DNA of 7,683 bases from Verrucomicrobiales bacterium (GTDB taxonomy: Bacteria; Verrucomicrobiota; Verrucomicrobiia; Verrucomicrobiales; V1-33), in contig JALRGB010000031.1 in the NCBI GenBank assembly GCA_023253575.1, positions 1 through 7,683 on the forward strand, in the 5' to 3' direction. Of this stretch, positions 6,317-7,683 are shown in pieces. Made by a program: the position numbers and the translations under genes. Within the stretch, counting starts at the first letter, position 1; the number at the start of each line of letters is the position of its first letter. Under the pieces are notes generated by a model. That model searched no databases, had not been told where the DNA came from, and was given only the letters and a program-made list of their open reading frames with translations.

Positions 6317-7585
6317 ATGATTCCCCGTTTATTGATGATGTTTTGGTTTCCGTCGGCGGTCTTGGTGGCCGGCGCGACCGAGCAGCCATGGAACCAATTT
6401 CGCGGTCCTGATGGCGGCGGGGTGGCCGTAGTGCCCGGGCTGCCGGAAGTTTTGACCGTAGCGGACCGGGCGTGGACGGCGGACCTGCCTGGCAAAGGGC
6501 ATTCGTCACCGGTGTCGTGGGGGCATCGGATTTTCCTGACGGCGGAAGACAGCGCCCGCGCCGGGGTGCGCTGGGTATTGGCGCTGGATGCGGGTGACGG
6601 GCGGGAGCTCTGGCGATACGAGGACTCGTTTGAAACGCACTCACTGCATTCATTCAATAGCTTTGCCGCCTCCACTCCGGTCTGCGATGCCGAACGGGTC
6701 TACATCTCTTGGGTCAGCGGTAACCGACGGCGGGTGCTCGCCCTCGATCATGACGGGAAAAAAGTGTGGGAAAAAGACCTTGGATTTTATAAGGAGGACC
6801 ACGGGAGCAGTGCCTCCCCGATTATCGAAGGCGACTTGCTGATTGTGCCCAACGACCATGACGTAGGCGAGGACGCCGGGCTCTATGCGCTGAACGCTGC
6901 CACGGGTGACGTGCGGTGGCACACACCTACCAGCCCGGAGAAAACGTCTTTCAGCACGCCTGTGGTAGTGACGGCCGCCGATGGATCGCGCCAGATTGTC
7001 CTCTCCAGTCAGCCCACGGCCCTTTTGGCATTCGCCCCCAGCAACGGCACTGTCCTCTGGCGCTACGAACATCCCGTGGGCGGCGCGCGCGCCGTGGCCA
7101 CGCCCGTGGTGTCCGCAGATGGCGTGATTTTCGCCACCACCGGCCAAGGCGGCTCGGGCCGAGGAGGGGTTGCCGTGCGCCCCGGCTCAGCCGATGGCAA
7201 AACCCAGCCCACCCTCGCGTGGGAAATGTCCAATCGAATCCCTTATGTGCCCACCGCCGTCGCCGTCGGGGACCACTTTTACTTCCTCAACGACGGAGGC
7301 ATCCTCAGCTGCGTCCGCAGCCGTGACGGAGAAAGGGTCTGGGAGGAACGAGGCCCAGGAAAGGCCTACAGCTCGCTCATCTGCCTCAATGGCGTGCTCA
7401 TCGCCGTCGGCCGCGATGGCACCGTCGCCACCGTGCGCGCCACTCCCATTCACCAACCTCTCGGAACTCTGGCCCTCGGAGAGGAATGCCAAACCACCCC
7501 AGGCCTCGCCGCCGGACGACTGCTCATCCGGACCACCACTCAATTACACGCCCTCGGCGGCGGCCCATCCAAGGCGATACCCTGA
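6317..7585 (+). CDS. Secreted PQQ-like beta-propeller protein
   Basis: Exported eight-bladed-type propeller of the PQQ-binding-like/BamB superfamily, 422 aa. The predicted signal peptide covers residues 1-20, with a hydrophobic core and AGA before TEQPW as the cleavage site. PWNQFRGPDGGG (24-35) is the typical opening of such proteins in Planctomycetota and Verrucomicrobiota. Blade repeats of the form ALDxxxGxxxW recur at 88-99 (LALDAGDGRELW), 141-151, 189-201, 236-248 and 330-342. No dehydrogenase catalytic signature or cytochrome c CxxCH motif is seen, so it is probably a structural or binding protein rather than an enzyme. The frame remains open back to a TTG at 6233, but the ATG at 6317 places the signal peptide correctly and is preferred. 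It lies 105 bases after the rhomboid-like gene on the same strand. Base composition changes within the gene: it is G-rich at the start and C-rich at the end. The true ligand is unknown. Confidence 0.85.
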   Translation: MIPRLLMMFWFPSAVLVAGATEQPWNQFRGPDGGGVAVVPGLPEVLTVADRAWTADLPGKGHSSPVSWGHRIFLTAEDSARAGVRWVLALDAGDGRELWRYEDSFETHSLHSFNSFAASTPVCDAERVYISWVSGNRRRVLALDHDGKKVWEKDLGFYKEDHGSSASPIIEGDLLIVPNDHDVGEDAGLYALNAATGDVRWHTPTSPEKTSFSTPVVVTAADGSRQIVLSSQPTALLAFAPSNGTVLWRYEHPVGGARAVATPVVSADGVIFATTGQGGSGRGGVAVRPGSADGKTQPTLAWEMSNRIPYVPTAVAVGDHFYFLNDGGILSCVRSRDGERVWEERGPGKAYSSLICLNGVLIAVGRDGTVATVRATPIHQPLGTLALGEECQTTPGLAAGRLLIRTTTQLHALGGGPSKAIP

Positions 7586-7683
7586 ATAAAGGAGTAGCCT
7601 TGGAAAACACCAACAATTGCAGACACCCACTTTTTTGTCTGAGTGACCGAAATTCGCGCGCTTGGTCCCGAACGGGGCGATCA
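7586..7683 (+). other. 3' flank with strong ribosome-binding site and open frame to edge
   Basis: AAAGGAG at 7588-7594 stands five bases before a TTG at 7600. From that TTG the frame is open for 28 codons to the window end, starting MENTNNCRHP. The residue mix (Arg, Ser, Asn, Cys) does not resemble a protein I know, so this may be a partial small gene or chance. The segment also has a CAGACA/TGTCTG inverted repeat (7620-7625 and 7636-7641) whose 10-base loop contains most of a six-T run. No U-tract follows it, so it is not a standard terminator for the upstream gene. Confidence 0.25.

Overview
The window is about 7.7 kb of GC-rich bacterial chromosome carrying seven well-supported protein genes packed closely together. 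No RNA genes, insertion sequences or CRISPR arrays were seen. The gene mix suggests Verrucomicrobiota, perhaps Opitutae. It includes a SASA-type carbohydrate esterase of the kind common in Verrucomicrobiota and Planctomycetota, a secreted PQQ-type propeller with an N-terminal WNQFRGPDG motif, a rhomboid fold with a DUF6576-like tail, two adjacent PilT-family ATPases and almost no Shine-Dalgarno sequences. This placement rests on family knowledge and was not tested by any search.

Layout, left to right. (1) A 5'-partial sialate O-acetylesterase-like gene (2-1177, +) converges on murG; their stop ends overlap by six bases. (2) A leftward block reads pilT-like (4612-3500), pilT (3444-2332), then murG (2293-1172), with spacers of 55 and 38 bases, so it is a probable operon. 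It couples type IV pilus retraction ATPases to the lipid II-forming glycosyltransferase of peptidoglycan synthesis. (3) A 196-base divergent intergenic region (4613-4808) holds a perfect 7-3-7 palindrome nested inside a 17-base-arm inverted repeat. It is the most structured non-coding DNA here and the obvious place for regulation. (4) A rightward block follows: a Fur-family regulator (4809-5273), a rhomboid-like membrane protein apparently lacking the catalytic serine (5345-6211), and a secreted PQQ-like beta-propeller (6317-7585). The last 98 bases contain the only strong Shine-Dalgarno-like sequence in the window, followed by an open frame to the edge.

The functions are envelope-centred: pilus retraction, cell-wall precursor synthesis, membrane and exported proteins, and metal or peroxide-type regulation. 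I see no clearly new defence or mobile system. The points most worth a second look are the nested repeats upstream of fur, the altered C-terminal metal site of the Fur-like protein, the pseudoprotease rhomboid, the pilT-pilT-murG arrangement, and a reversal of GC skew inside the propeller gene.
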